In this document: positions 35,549 through 44,774 of the stretch, in pieces
Layout: every line of letters starts with the position of its first letter
Numbering within the stretch: the stretch's first letter is position 1
DNA from: Clostridia bacterium
Lineage (GTDB): Bacteria > Bacillota > Clostridia > Oscillospirales > CAG-272
Assembly: GCA_017508195.1 (NCBI GenBank)
Contig: JAFVZL010000032.1
Location: 1 to 62,154, forward strand
Reading direction: 5' to 3'
DNA length: 62,154 nucleotides
Notes under the pieces: generated by a model
Databases searched by the model: none
What the model was told of the DNA's origin: nothing
What the model saw: only the letters and a program-made list of their open reading frames with translations
Translations under genes and position numbers: made by a program

Positions 35549-36601
35549 TTACAACTCCGAAGCCAAGCTTGCAGAGGCTATTATGCCGCCACCCAGAACG
35601 GTGTCGCCATCGTATATTACACAGGACTGTCCCGGAGTAACCGATCTCTCGGGGGAAGGTAGGTAAACGGTAACACCCCCGTCTTCATTAATATTGATTC
35701 GCGCGTGCGTAGGACGCGATGCATATCTTACCTTGACAAGCACTTCCCTGTTTATAAGTTTATCCTGTTCCGGTGCGGTAAAAAACACATTATCAAGTAA
35801 AATCGTATCCGACATCGGCGGCTCATCTCCGAGTGTAACCGTATTGGCTATCGGGTCTATTCCCGAAACGAACGCACGCGCACCAAGAGATATACCAAGT
35901 CCCTTACGCTGGCCTATCGTATATCTGATAATACCCTGATGCTCGCCCAGAACTTTGCCGCTTTTATCAATAAAGCTTCCGTGGGGAACGCAACCTCTTT
36001 CCTTTTCTATATAAGAAGCATAATCGCCATCAGGGATAAAGCATATCTCCTGGCTATCCTTTTTATCGAGCTCACGGTATTCCGAGCTCTGAAGCTCGCG
36101 TCTTATTTCAAACTTGATCTCCTCCCCCATAGGGAGAAGAAGAATATCAGTTATCTCGCGTGGAAGCCTATAAAGCATATAGCTCTGATCCTTGGATCTG
36201 TCGCGCGCCATAGCAATATGCTTGATCCTACCGCCGGGATACTGCCTTTCTGTTATCCTTGCGTAGTGACCGGTGGCTATTTTATCAAATCCGTTAGCTA
36301 AAGCATACTCAAACAGCTTTAAAAACTTAACACGGGGGTTACATATAACGCATGGATTCGGAGTTCTTGCCTTAAGATATTCCGAGATAAAATTTTCTCT
36401 TACCTCCCTGTCAAACTCCTCCCGACAGTCAATAACGTATAAAGGGATACCGAGCTTTTCTGCTGCCTCTTTGGCAGAATCAACATCAGTATGCTCGTGC
36501 ATGACGAGTACGGCGCCGTGTACCTCGTGCCCCTCGTCTATAAGGCGCATAGCGGTATAGGTCGAATCAACTCCGCCACTCATACCAACAAGTATTCTCA
36601 T
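35549..36601 (-). CDS. mnmA: tRNA-specific 2-thiouridylase
   Basis: 350 residues. It thiolates U34 in the wobble position of Lys, Glu and Gln tRNAs, using sulfur delivered from a cysteine desulfurase. PP-loop GMSGGVDST at residues 6-14, the catalytic first cysteine in TPNPCVICN, and the second in SQEICFIPDGDY. GRCGGAG-like GGGGGAG precedes the ATG. It follows nifS-nifU, the likely sulfur source, with a hairpin between them. Clostridial genomes often place it exactly here. Confidence 0.95.
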   Translation of the reverse strand: MRILVGMSGGVDSTYTAMRLIDEGHEVHGAVLVMHEHTDVDSAKEAAEKLGIPLYVIDCREEFDREVRENFISEYLKARTPNPCVICNPRVKFLKLFEYALANGFDKIATGHYARITERQYPGGRIKHIAMARDRSKDQSYMLYRLPREITDILLLPMGEEIKFEIRRELQSSEYRELDKKDSQEICFIPDGDYASYIEKERGCVPHGSFIDKSGKVLGEHQGIIRYTIGQRKGLGISLGARAFVSGIDPIANTVTLGDEPPMSDTILLDNVFFTAPEQDKLINREVLVKVRYASRPTHARININEDGGVTVYLPSPERSVTPGQSCVIYDGDTVLGGGIIASASLASEL

Positions 36602-36728
36602 AGCTCCCCCTTTCCGTCTTCTAGAGAATTTTCCCTAAAAACACCTCACCCGTGTCAATTTTTCGCACGTTTTAGGTATTCTTGTGCCACATCATCCCAC
36701 AGGTTCTTTTACCGCTACATATTTGAGA

Positions 36729-36754
36729 GATAGGCTGCCCGACGGCAGCCTATC
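36729..36754 (-). terminator. hairpin after nifU
   Basis: Perfect 11-bp stem GATAGGCTGCC/GGCAGCCTATC (36729-36739 with 36744-36754), 10 bp beyond the nifU stop. The T tract is weak on the minus strand, so read-through into mnmA is possible. Confidence 0.65.
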
Positions 36755-36763
36755 CTTTATTAA

Positions 36764-37186
36764 TCAGTCCTCGTCCTCGTGTTCGTCGGACTCGATCTCG
36801 AAGTCTATGGGTCTGCCGATCTTCTTATAATAATCGGCAATAGCGCTCTTAACCGCTTCCTCAGCAAGCACCGAGCAGTGCACCTTTACGGGAGGAAGTC
36901 CCTCAAGAGCCTCTACAACGACACTGTTCGTGAGCTCGAGAGCCTCCTTGATGCTCTTACCCTTTATGAGCTCGGTAGCCATAGACGATGTCGCTATAGC
37001 CGCACCGCAGCCGAACGTCTTGAACTTGCAGTCGGTGATGATATCGTTCTCGTCTATATTGAGATATATCTTCATTATGTCACCGCATTTTGCGTTACCC
37101 ACAACTCCGACACCGCTTGCGTCCTCTATTTCACCGACGTTTCTCGGGTTTGTAAAATGATCCATTACCTTTTCGCTGTACTGCAT
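36764..37186 (-). CDS. nifU: Fe-S cluster scaffold protein, NifU/IscU type
   Basis: 140 residues, single IscU-like domain. It assembles Fe-S clusters on three cysteines: C34 (NAKCGD), C60 (TFGCGAA) and C104 (KVHCSVLAEEA). The ending is acidic (ESDEHEDED). It begins 12 bp after nifS and takes sulfur from it. AAGGAA lies before the ATG. The name iscU would serve equally well; the clostridial two-gene nifS-nifU pair without iscA or hscAB is the simple form of the system. Confidence 0.93.
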   Translation of the reverse strand: MQYSEKVMDHFTNPRNVGEIEDASGVGVVGNAKCGDIMKIYLNIDENDIITDCKFKTFGCGAAIATSSMATELIKGKSIKEALELTNSVVVEALEGLPPVKVHCSVLAEEAVKSAIADYYKKIGRPIDFEIESDEHEDED

Positions 37187-37197
37187 AATATTTTTCC

Positions 37198-38385
37198 TTA
37201 CTTAGTGAGTTGTTCTCTTTTTTCAATCTCCTCCCAAAGCGGGCTCATCTTACGAAGCCTCTCAACGATGGGTGGGAGAGTTTCAAGTATATAGTCTACG
37301 TCGTCCTCGGTATTTTCGTGCGAGAGCGAGAGTCTTATCGAGCCGTGCGCCTTCTCGTGAGGAACACCGATAGCGAGAAGGACGTGGGATGGATCGAGTG
37401 AAGCCGACGAGCAGGCAGAACCCGTCGAGGCACATATACCCGCCATATCGAGCCACATAAGGATGCTCTCACCCTCGATGCACTCAAATCCTACGTTTAC
37501 GTTACCGGCAAGACGCTCGGTCGGATGACCGTTCAGCTTTGAATAGGGGATCTTGGTCAGCCCTTCAATAAGTCTGTCACGCATAGCGCGTACCCTGTCG
37601 AGCTCGGGGATGCGCTCGGTAGCGATCTCAAGCGCCGTTGCCAAAGCAACGATATAGGGCAGATTCTCTGTTCCGCCTCTTTTCCTGCGCTCCTGACCAC
37701 CGCCGTCAATCAGGTTAACTATCGAAAGACCGCGCCTGATATAAAGCAGACCTATTCCCTTTGGAGCGTGTATCTTGTGTCCTGAGAGCGAGAGCATATC
37801 AACTCCAAGCTCCTTAAGGTTTATATCAACGTTTCCAACCGCCTGGACCGCATCGGTGAACATAAGCGCCCCCTTTGCGTGTGCCATCTCGGTTATCTCC
37901 TTGATAGGCTGGATCGTACCGATCTCATTATTCGCGTACATGACAGCGACAACTCCGGTCTTATCGGTGATGGCATCCTCGAGCTCGTCGAGAAGCACCC
38001 TACCGTAAGAGTCGGTACCGACGTAGGTAACCTCGAAGCCCTCATCCTCAAGAGCCGCGCAGGTATTGAGAACTGCGTGATGCTCAATCTTGGTCGTGAC
38101 GATGTGGCATCTTCCCTTTTTCTTCATTCTGTAAGCCGCGCCCTTGATAGCCCAGTTATCAGACTCCGTGCCGCACGATGTAAAATATATTTCGTTTGCA
38201 CAGCATCCGAGCACCTTAGCGATCCTTTCTCTCGACTCATCGAGCAGAGCCTTAGCCTCATAGCCCTTGCTATGCTGGCTCGAAGGGTTGCCCCATGTGT
38301 TCTCAAGGCACTCGGTCATAGCCGATATGACCTCGGGAAGAGGTGCTGTGGTTGCTGCATTATCCGCATATACGAATCTTGCCAT
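37198..38385 (-). CDS. nifS: cysteine desulfurase, NifS type
   Basis: 395 residues. PLP enzyme that converts cysteine to alanine and a persulfide for Fe-S clusters and tRNA thiolation. YADNAATT at the start, PLP-binding lysine K204 in SGHKIHAPKG, and the persulfide cysteine C325 in CASTGSACSS. The compact CSS loop next to GSAC places it in group I (NifS/IscS). First gene of nifS-nifU(-mnmA), with its own promoter. Confidence 0.95.
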   Translation of the reverse strand: MARFVYADNAATTAPLPEVISAMTECLENTWGNPSSQHSKGYEAKALLDESRERIAKVLGCCANEIYFTSCGTESDNWAIKGAAYRMKKKGRCHIVTTKIEHHAVLNTCAALEDEGFEVTYVGTDSYGRVLLDELEDAITDKTGVVAVMYANNEIGTIQPIKEITEMAHAKGALMFTDAVQAVGNVDINLKELGVDMLSLSGHKIHAPKGIGLLYIRRGLSIVNLIDGGGQERRKRGGTENLPYIVALATALEIATERIPELDRVRAMRDRLIEGLTKIPYSKLNGHPTERLAGNVNVGFECIEGESILMWLDMAGICASTGSACSSASLDPSHVLLAIGVPHEKAHGSIRLSLSHENTEDDVDYILETLPPIVERLRKMSPLWEEIEKREQLTK

Positions 38386-38430
38386 ATAATTGTTTTTCCT
38401 TCATTTTTTTCAACACAGTACCGTAGGTAC

Positions 38431-38475
38431 TATCTTGTCCTTAGATATTGTATACTAAAAAGGTACAGATTTCAA
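38431..38475 (-). promoter_or_regulatory. nifS promoter with an inverted repeat over the start site
   Basis: Minus-strand TTGAAA (38470-38475) and TACAAT (38447-38452), 17-bp spacer. Immediately downstream, overlapping the expected +1, is TATCT-N7-AGATA (38431-38447). An Rrf2/IscR-type repressor commonly controls nifS operons in this group; the repeat is a candidate operator (inference). No iscR gene is in the window. Confidence 0.5.
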
Positions 38476-38602
38476 TAGAATTCTTTCAATATTCGACCCG
38501 ATAATTGTTAATTTATTATGAACACAAGCGCTTTTCCTGCTATGCATACGCTCGGATCTATAAAAAAATCATTTTTTAATACCAAAGTGCAGTATTTTAA
38601 TA

Positions 38603-38632
38603 TTGACAAGCTACGAGAGCAAGCATTATAAT
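38603..38632 (+). promoter_or_regulatory. sigma-A promoter of the glucokinase gene
   Basis: TTGACA (38603-38608) and TATAAT (38627-38632), 18-bp spacer; the ATG at 38668 follows after AAAGGG. Confidence 0.8.
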
Positions 38633-38667
38633 TAATATATCGTAATTACCATCGAAAGGGATAATTA

Positions 38668-39618
38668 ATGTATACCATAGGAATCGATCTCGGCGGTACG
38701 AACATTGCCGTCGGACTTTGTGACGATAAGCTGAACATGATAGATAAGGAGAGCGTCAAAACGCATGCCGAGAGAACAGCCGATGAAATAGTCGCGGATA
38801 TGGCATCCGTATCGAAGCTGCTGATAGACAGAAACAATTTGAATCTCTCTGATATCGAATACGTTGGAATTCTCGTTCCCGGAACGGTCAGAGCAGCCGA
38901 AGGTGTCGTAGAATGTACACCAAACCTTCCATTTTCGGGCTTAAAGCTGCGCGAAACCTTCAAGAACCATCTTCCTGTAGAGAGGGTTTATATCGAAAAC
39001 GACGCAAACGCAGCAGCGCTTGCAGAGGCTCTTGTGGGTGCGGGAAAGGGTGCCGGCTCGCTCGTTATGATTACACTCGGAACGGGTGTAGGAGGCGGAA
39101 TAGTTTTAGACGGAAAAATCTTCCGCGGAGGGCTTAACGACTTCGGTGCCGAGCTCGGACATACCGTTATCGTAGCGGGCGGTGTTCCCTGCGGATGCGG
39201 AAGACGCGGCTGCTGGGAATCATACTCCTCTGCAACGGCTCTGAAAAGAATGACCGCAGAACGCGTGGATGAGCTTCGCAAGTGCGGAAAAGCAAGCCTT
39301 ATGCTCTCAGAGCCCAAAATAAGCGCGCGCACCGCATTCAACTGTGCGAAGGCGGGTGATACCGAAGCTAAGCACGTCGTTGACGAATATATCTTCTATC
39401 TGGCTACGGGAATTGCTAACGTTATAAACGTCTTCCAGCCCGAGATCGTTCTCATAGGCGGCGGAGTGTGCGGAGAGGGTGAATACTTGACACGCCCCCT
39501 TACCGAGCTTGTAAATTCCGAGCAATACACGCGCGATCAGAGGGTAAAAACAAAGATACTTACTGCGAGTCTTGGAAACGATGCCGGTATAATCGGAGCT
39601 GCCGCACTCGGCAGATAA
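38668..39618 (+). CDS. glk: ROK family glucokinase
   Basis: 316 residues. Predicted to phosphorylate glucose or a related hexose with ATP in the cytosol. DLGGTN (7-12) is the phosphate-binding motif; IENDANAAALAEA and ITLGTGVGGGIV follow; the zinc-binding GHTVIVAGGVPCGCGRRGCWES defines ROK sugar kinases. No N-terminal DNA-binding domain, so it is a kinase and not a ROK repressor. The exact sugar (glucose, N-acetylglucosamine or N-acetylmannosamine) cannot be read from the sequence. Transcribed alone. Confidence 0.92.
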   Translation: MYTIGIDLGGTNIAVGLCDDKLNMIDKESVKTHAERTADEIVADMASVSKLLIDRNNLNLSDIEYVGILVPGTVRAAEGVVECTPNLPFSGLKLRETFKNHLPVERVYIENDANAAALAEALVGAGKGAGSLVMITLGTGVGGGIVLDGKIFRGGLNDFGAELGHTVIVAGGVPCGCGRRGCWESYSSATALKRMTAERVDELRKCGKASLMLSEPKISARTAFNCAKAGDTEAKHVVDEYIFYLATGIANVINVFQPEIVLIGGGVCGEGEYLTRPLTELVNSEQYTRDQRVKTKILTASLGNDAGIIGAAALGR

Positions 39619-39687
39619 TCAGCCTGTTATCACACAGCGTATAGAAATCCTAAACCTTATTGATAGCTTTCGATTGTCTTTTGAGAG

Positions 39688-39724
39688 GCGATCTTGATGT
39701 TGTATGCATCGGGATCGCTTTTTC
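39688..39724 (+). terminator. terminator of the glucokinase gene
   Basis: GCGATC (39688-39693) and GATG pair with CATC and GATCGC (39707-39718), followed by TTTTTCTTTTTT. Confidence 0.8.
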
Positions 39725-39797
39725 TTTTTTTATTTTGATTGGATAGCTATTTCTTATTGCTTTACAATTTATTTACAGAATATTTATTTCAGGTTTG

Positions 39798-39826
39798 TTG
39801 ATGAAGACTCGAAAATATTTTAAAAT
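39798..39826 (+). promoter_or_regulatory. probable promoter of the M3 peptidase gene
   Basis: TTGATG (39798-39803) and TAAAAT (39821-39826) with 17 bp between. Weak -10 but correct placement for the TTG start at 39868. Confidence 0.5.
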
Positions 39827-39867
39827 AAAGGTAAAGAATTGCGATTTTATTTGTCAGGGAGGTCAAT

Positions 39868-41760
39868 TTGAAAAGATTTATATCACTATTACTCTCTTTA
39901 CTTCTGATATTCTCTTCCCTTACGGTGCTCTTTTCCTGCGCGCCTGTCGATCCCGGCTTAATACCATCGCCCCCCGATAGCGGAAGCGGTGATCCCGAAG
40001 CACCCGGTAGCGATCCCGACGATGAGGACTCGATTTACGATAAAAACGGCATCATAAAGGTCCCTACTAAAGATTACGGAAGAGACACTAAAGACTTTGA
40101 CGTTTACGCAAACGATTATCAGAGACCCGACGTAGATTCTATCCTCGAGGCTTTTAAGGAGTGCTCGGCACTTATCCGAGATAATCAGGTCAGCTACGAC
40201 GATCAGCTTGCCGCGATACTTGCGCTGGAAGACGGATACGTCAGCTTTAACAGTTCCCTCGTTCTTGCAGAAATATGTAATAACAAGGATCTCACGAATC
40301 AGAAGTGGAAGGATGAGTACGAATATCTTTCCACCTCACGCGCTGCTTTTACCCAAAGCGTTGAGGATCTGTTCGTTGCTTGTGCACAATCACCGCACGT
40401 TGAGAGCTTCGAGAATGATTACTTCGGTGAGGACATCGAAGAGGAGTACAAGAATGGCGGTAAATATACCGACGAGGCAGTCAAGCTACTTGAGGAGGAG
40501 ACGGCACTTACAAACGAGTATAAGAACCCCGATCTCTCCTCCGTTCCCGTAACCTACGGAACTCTCAGCGGAACATACGACGAGGTAATAGAAAGGCTCA
40601 AGGAGCTTTACGGTAATAACTCGTTATGGTATTCAAGTGCCGCAAACTCGGTGTATCAGCAGGCATATAATACCGCAATAACCGATATTTACGTTGAGCT
40701 GGTCCTGGTTCGTACAAGACTTGCATCGGCTATGGGATACGATAGTTATCTCGAGCTTGCTTACGATGAGATGGGGTATGAATATACTCCGGACGATATG
40801 ACGAAGCTTCTTAATGACATAGGAGAATTCGTCGTACCGATGTACAATAATCTCGTCCCCTACTTTAACAGCTATTTTATAAGCGGAGCGGGTTCTTTCG
40901 CACCTAAGCGCGACTTTGCATATACGGTAAACACCGCATACAGCATTATGTGCAAATTAGACTCGGGATTTGCCGATATATACTCCTATATGCTCCAGCA
41001 TAAGCTATACGATGTAGGAGTTCTTACGGACAAGAGATTCGATGCATCCTTTACTACTTATATAGAAGATAATTTTTCGCCTTATCTCTTTGTTACAACG
41101 ACGAATTCGGTATCCGATCTTGCGACATTGACACATGAATTCGGCCATTTTATCGATGCATATGTAAACAATGGTATGCATTCAACCATTGAACTTGCAG
41201 AAGTATGTAGCCAGGGACTCGAGATGCTTGCTCTTGTCGAGCTTAGCAGTATGCTTGATTCCCCAACCTATATGTACTATGAATACACTGCTATCCGCGA
41301 TGCGTTTGAGGTTGTTATTTATCAGGGCTTCTACGCCGCTTTCGAGCACCTTGTATATTCGCTCGACGAATCCGAGGTGACAAAGGCTAAGCTCAACGAG
41401 CTTGTTTCTGTGGCCGAGATGCAGGTTCTCGGCAGCACAAGCGGCTACGATCTGCGCGCCGTCATGATACCCCACGTATTCATCGCACCAATGTACGTTC
41501 AGTCTTACTTCACCTCGCTTATTCCCGCGCTCGAGATATACACTCTCGAGATCGCGAACGAGGGTGACGGTCTTTCGGCATACAAGGCTATCATATACCG
41601 CCCCGAGAGTGACTCGGGCTTCCTCGATACAGTTTCGTCAGCCGGTCTTTCCTCACCCTTCGAGTCGGGTGTCATCGCCGACGTGATGAACGAGCTTTAC
41701 TTCGCTATAACCGGAATCCATTATATTACAAGCCCCGGAGACCTTTCAAACGCAGCATAA
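39868..41760 (+). CDS. M3 family (oligoendopeptidase-like) lipoprotein
   Basis: 630 residues from a TTG start with GGGAGG just before it. A lipoprotein signal peptide ends with LTVLFSC, so the mature protein begins with a lipidated Cys at about residue 25, followed by a P, D, G and S-rich linker. The body is helical and ends with the M3 zinc site HEFGH at residues 423-427 and the downstream ligand in EVCSQGLEML. Intracellular oligoendopeptidase F is the closest familiar relative; surface-exposed lipoprotein versions are less common. It likely trims peptides outside the membrane. Own promoter and terminator. Confidence 0.88.
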   Translation: MKRFISLLLSLLLIFSSLTVLFSCAPVDPGLIPSPPDSGSGDPEAPGSDPDDEDSIYDKNGIIKVPTKDYGRDTKDFDVYANDYQRPDVDSILEAFKECSALIRDNQVSYDDQLAAILALEDGYVSFNSSLVLAEICNNKDLTNQKWKDEYEYLSTSRAAFTQSVEDLFVACAQSPHVESFENDYFGEDIEEEYKNGGKYTDEAVKLLEEETALTNEYKNPDLSSVPVTYGTLSGTYDEVIERLKELYGNNSLWYSSAANSVYQQAYNTAITDIYVELVLVRTRLASAMGYDSYLELAYDEMGYEYTPDDMTKLLNDIGEFVVPMYNNLVPYFNSYFISGAGSFAPKRDFAYTVNTAYSIMCKLDSGFADIYSYMLQHKLYDVGVLTDKRFDASFTTYIEDNFSPYLFVTTTNSVSDLATLTHEFGHFIDAYVNNGMHSTIELAEVCSQGLEMLALVELSSMLDSPTYMYYEYTAIRDAFEVVIYQGFYAAFEHLVYSLDESEVTKAKLNELVSVAEMQVLGSTSGYDLRAVMIPHVFIAPMYVQSYFTSLIPALEIYTLEIANEGDGLSAYKAIIYRPESDSGFLDTVSSAGLSSPFESGVIADVMNELYFAITGIHYITSPGDLSNAA

Positions 41761-41788
41761 AGTAAAATATCACTGCTCGGGAATATTA

Positions 41789-41826
41789 AAGAGGCTGCCT
41801 CAAATTTTTATTTGAGGCAGCCTCTT
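41789..41826. terminator. terminator between convergent genes
   Basis: Perfect 16-bp stem (41789-41804 with 41811-41826) with a short AT loop; T-rich on both sides. Serves the M3 peptidase gene and probably the ABC exporter gene. Confidence 0.85.
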
Positions 41827-41889
41827 ATTTTGTGATAGTCAGATTCGGGTGGACAGCCAAACGTAACATCACCTTATGTGTTGGTACAA

Positions 41890-43812
41890 TTAAATTTCTT
41901 CTGCTATATATCTCTGTGCCTGCACGGTAAAGAGCTCGTGATACCTTCCGCCCTTTGCCATCAGCTCCTCATGAGTGCCTATCTCGGCAACCGTACCGCC
42001 GTCAAGCACTACGATCTTGCTCGCATCGACTGCACTCGAGAGGCGGTGGGAAACGAACACTGTTATCTTCCCCTCCGAGAGCTCGCGGAACTGATCGAAT
42101 ACTTCCTTCTCTGCAAGCGGATCGAGAGATGCTGTGGGCTCGTCAAGTATAAGAATATCAGATTCCTTATAGAACGCACGCGCAACGGATATCTTCTGCC
42201 ACTGTCCGCCGGAAAGCTCTATGCCGTCCTCCTCAAATATCCTTGTAAGAGGCGTTTCATAGCCGTGGGGGAGCTCGGTTATGAATCCGTCTGCGTTGCC
42301 CTCGACTGCGGCTCTCACGATATCCTCGTCGGTATATTCGCGATCTACGTCACCGAAGCGGATATTCTCTCCTACTGTCTCGGCATACCTTCCGTAGTCC
42401 TGGAAGATTATTCCGAACATAGCATAGAGCGACTTGGGATCGTATTCCTTAAGATCGTTGCCGTCGAGGAGTATTCTTCCCTCGGTTGGATCGTACAGTC
42501 TTGTAAGAAGCTTGATAAGCGTTGTCTTACCTGCTCCGTTAAGTCCTACAAGCACTACCGAATCGGTGGGCTCGAATCTCAGGTTTATATCCTTAAGTAC
42601 GTATTTATCTGTACCCGGATATTTGAACGAGACGTTTTCAAATACGATCGTGTGCTTCGCACCGCGCTCAGGGAGTCTCGGCTCATCGGGTGCGGTTATC
42701 TCTATCTTTTCCTTCATGAAGGTCATGATATTATCGATAAAGAGGGTGCCCTCGTATATGGTTGCAGTAGCGGTGAGAAGTGTGGTAACATATCCGCTTA
42801 TCGACGTCAGTGCGCCCGAGTAGAGCGAGTAGTCACCGACAAGACCGTTCATAAATACAACGTTGTAAGCGATATAGAGGAAAAGACCGCAGTTTACAAG
42901 AGTCGAGATAAGACCTATGCATATCTGCCATATGCCCTCACTGAGAATAAGTCCCTTAAGGCCCTTGTAATAGCACTTGAACACCCTGCTGTATCTCTCG
43001 ATAAAGGTGTCGGCAAGTCCAAGGATCCTTATCTCCTTTGCTCTGTCCTTGTCGACCATGAGCTGGGAGTAGTAGTTCATCTCTCGCCTTTCCTTCGAGT
43101 GGCGTCTTATGTAGTGGAAATTACGGTTTCTGTAATAGAAATTGACTATGGCACCGGGTACCGCAGCGGCAACTATAATAAGCGGTGCAAACGGGCTGAG
43201 TCCGACGAGCACGACAACGAATGATACGGCACTTATCAGAGCACTGACAACGTTAAATGTCGCGCTTAATATATGTAAGGGGCGCATCGACGCCTCTCTG
43301 TTTGCATTCTCAAGCTTTTCGTAAAACTCCGGGCGGTCAAAGGAGCGCATATCGACAACCTTCGATTTCTCGAGTATCATCATTTTTATATGATTTACCA
43401 CGAGCTCACCGGAGATACCCGTCACCATGGAATTCAGACGGGTGAGTATCTTTTTAGCGAAAAGATATATAAAGTTAAGTATAAACAAGAAGATTATCGG
43501 TGATAACACCTCGAAAACATCACTGCCAAGCCCGCCATCAGAGCGAAGCATTACAAGATCGGCAATAGCGTTAAGAAGGTCGCGGGATATATAAGCGCCG
43601 AGAACGGGCAGGACACCGTCGAGAATGCAGAGTGCAACCATGAAAACGAGCATAAGAGGTGCTGCACGCCAGACGAGCCCGATTATATAAAGCAAGCGCG
43701 AGAAAAAGCCCTTAGCACGAAGGAGCCAATAACGCGGATAATCACGGAGCCGCGTTGGCTTTTCTATGCCGTCATCAGGCTTTTTGAATTTTGGTGGCAT
43801 ATGAATACTCAT
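41890..43812 (-). CDS. ABC exporter, fused permease and ATPase
   Basis: 640 residues from the ATG at 43812 (AAAGG 8 nt upstream). A cytoplasmic N-terminus of about 40 residues is followed by a six-helix type I exporter domain (about residues 45-350). The nucleotide-binding domain has Walker A GLNGAGKTT, the signature LSGGQWQK and Walker B ILILDEPTASLDP. Half-size exporters of this type move lipids, peptides or drugs as homodimers or heterodimers; no partner half-transporter gene is adjacent, so a homodimer is likely. Substrate unknown. It is divergent from the three-gene small-protein cassette. Confidence 0.92.
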   Translation of the reverse strand: MSIHMPPKFKKPDDGIEKPTRLRDYPRYWLLRAKGFFSRLLYIIGLVWRAAPLMLVFMVALCILDGVLPVLGAYISRDLLNAIADLVMLRSDGGLGSDVFEVLSPIIFLFILNFIYLFAKKILTRLNSMVTGISGELVVNHIKMMILEKSKVVDMRSFDRPEFYEKLENANREASMRPLHILSATFNVVSALISAVSFVVVLVGLSPFAPLIIVAAAVPGAIVNFYYRNRNFHYIRRHSKERREMNYYSQLMVDKDRAKEIRILGLADTFIERYSRVFKCYYKGLKGLILSEGIWQICIGLISTLVNCGLFLYIAYNVVFMNGLVGDYSLYSGALTSISGYVTTLLTATATIYEGTLFIDNIMTFMKEKIEITAPDEPRLPERGAKHTIVFENVSFKYPGTDKYVLKDINLRFEPTDSVVLVGLNGAGKTTLIKLLTRLYDPTEGRILLDGNDLKEYDPKSLYAMFGIIFQDYGRYAETVGENIRFGDVDREYTDEDIVRAAVEGNADGFITELPHGYETPLTRIFEEDGIELSGGQWQKISVARAFYKESDILILDEPTASLDPLAEKEVFDQFRELSEGKITVFVSHRLSSAVDASKIVVLDGGTVAEIGTHEELMAKGGRYHELFTVQAQRYIAEEI

Positions 43813-43876
43813 AATATGAACCTTTCTTCCCTCCCCCTCATAATATAGAAGCAGAAACCAAAAAGGAGAGAAAGCA

Positions 43877-44101
43877 ATGAAGATCAACAAGGAAATGCTC
43901 GATAGCCTCGCATCAATGGGTGATACCGAGCTGTGGGGACAAATACGGGCAATAGCAGCCTCACACGGGTTGCGTATACCTGAGGGCGTGCCAAGTCACG
44001 CGGAGATGGAAAAGCTTCGTTCAATGATGCGTGGAGAAACGAAAATGAGCCTTAGCGAGGCGGTGAAGATCATAAATAACAAGAAACGGGAGACAAAATG
44101 A
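43877..44101 (+). CDS. small hypothetical protein, cassette gene 1
   Basis: 74 residues; AAGGAG lies 11 nt before the ATG. Charged, predicted helical protein with no signal peptide: MKINKEMLDSLASMGDTELW at the start, basic KKRETK end. The stop TGA overlaps the next start (ATGA). Not recognised. Coding is supported by the ribosome binding site and tight coupling. Confidence 0.72.
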   Translation: MKINKEMLDSLASMGDTELWGQIRAIAASHGLRIPEGVPSHAEMEKLRSMMRGETKMSLSEAVKIINNKKRETK

Positions 44102-44403
44102 TGAGTGATACGCCCGACATTTCGAAAATAGTAAGCATGATAATGGAAAAGCCCGAGCTTATAGCCGAGATATCGGGGATGTTAAAATCAAGCGACACCG
44201 AAAGTGAAAAAGCGGATAGCACACCGACTGCCGACGTGGCAGTAAAGGTCGATACCGAGATGCCGCGCGAGGACTCCAAGCGCGTACATAGAATGAAGCT
44301 GGCGCAGGCAATGAAGCCCTATCTCTCGAGCGAAAGAGCGCACGCAATAGATGCGATGATGTCAATAGTGGATATCCTCGAGCTGACGTGGGGGAGGCGC
44401 TGA
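44098..44403 (+). CDS. small hypothetical protein, cassette gene 2
   Basis: 101 residues (or 100 from the second ATG). GGGAG lies 5-8 nt ahead. An acidic N-terminal helix (ISKIVSMIMEKPELIAEISG), a low-complexity T, D and E-rich middle, and a C-terminal MKPYLSSERAHAIDAMMSIVDILEL. That last segment resembles a motif I recall from short uncharacterised clostridial proteins (KPYLxxxRxxxIDxxxxxxxI); not verified. The stop overlaps the next start by one base. Confidence 0.72.
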   Translation: MMSDTPDISKIVSMIMEKPELIAEISGMLKSSDTESEKADSTPTADVAVKVDTEMPREDSKRVHRMKLAQAMKPYLSSERAHAIDAMMSIVDILELTWGRR

Positions 44404-44738
44404 TGTATACCAGAAGCTATAACGAGGACGGAATACGCACTATCCCCGAGGGGTATAGCGGAACGATGCTCGACGATACGGAGCACATTCCCGAGGTCGA
44501 CAAGGAGATCCGCGAGCAACACGAAGCCCATGGTAAGGAAGAGTCAGCACCGGCAATGAGTTGGCTCGGAAAGCTTGGCGGAGGCTTCTCCTCACTCTTT
44601 GATATACCGCTCTTTAAGAACATGAAAATAGGCACGGAGGAGCTGCTTATCGGAGCTACAGCGCTGTTCCTTCTGTTCTCGAAAAACGGTGACAAGGAGT
44701 GCGCGATAATGCTTCTTTTGCTGCTTTTCATCACTTGA
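44403..44738 (+). CDS. small membrane-associated hypothetical protein, cassette gene 3
   Basis: 111 residues from the ATG at 44403; GGGGGAGG (44390-44397) precedes it. A hydrophilic, acidic N-terminal half (TEHIPEVDKEIREQHEAHG) is followed by a C-terminal hydrophobic hairpin (EELLIGATALFLLF, NGDKECA, IMLLLLLFIT) that would form two short membrane segments around an acidic turn. Function unknown. The trio is read as one mRNA ended by a terminator. Confidence 0.72.
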   Translation: MYTRSYNEDGIRTIPEGYSGTMLDDTEHIPEVDKEIREQHEAHGKEESAPAMSWLGKLGGGFSSLFDIPLFKNMKIGTEELLIGATALFLLFSKNGDKECAIMLLLLLFIT

Positions 44739-44774
44739 TTCCAACAATTATTTACAATAAGCGTCTTTTATCTT

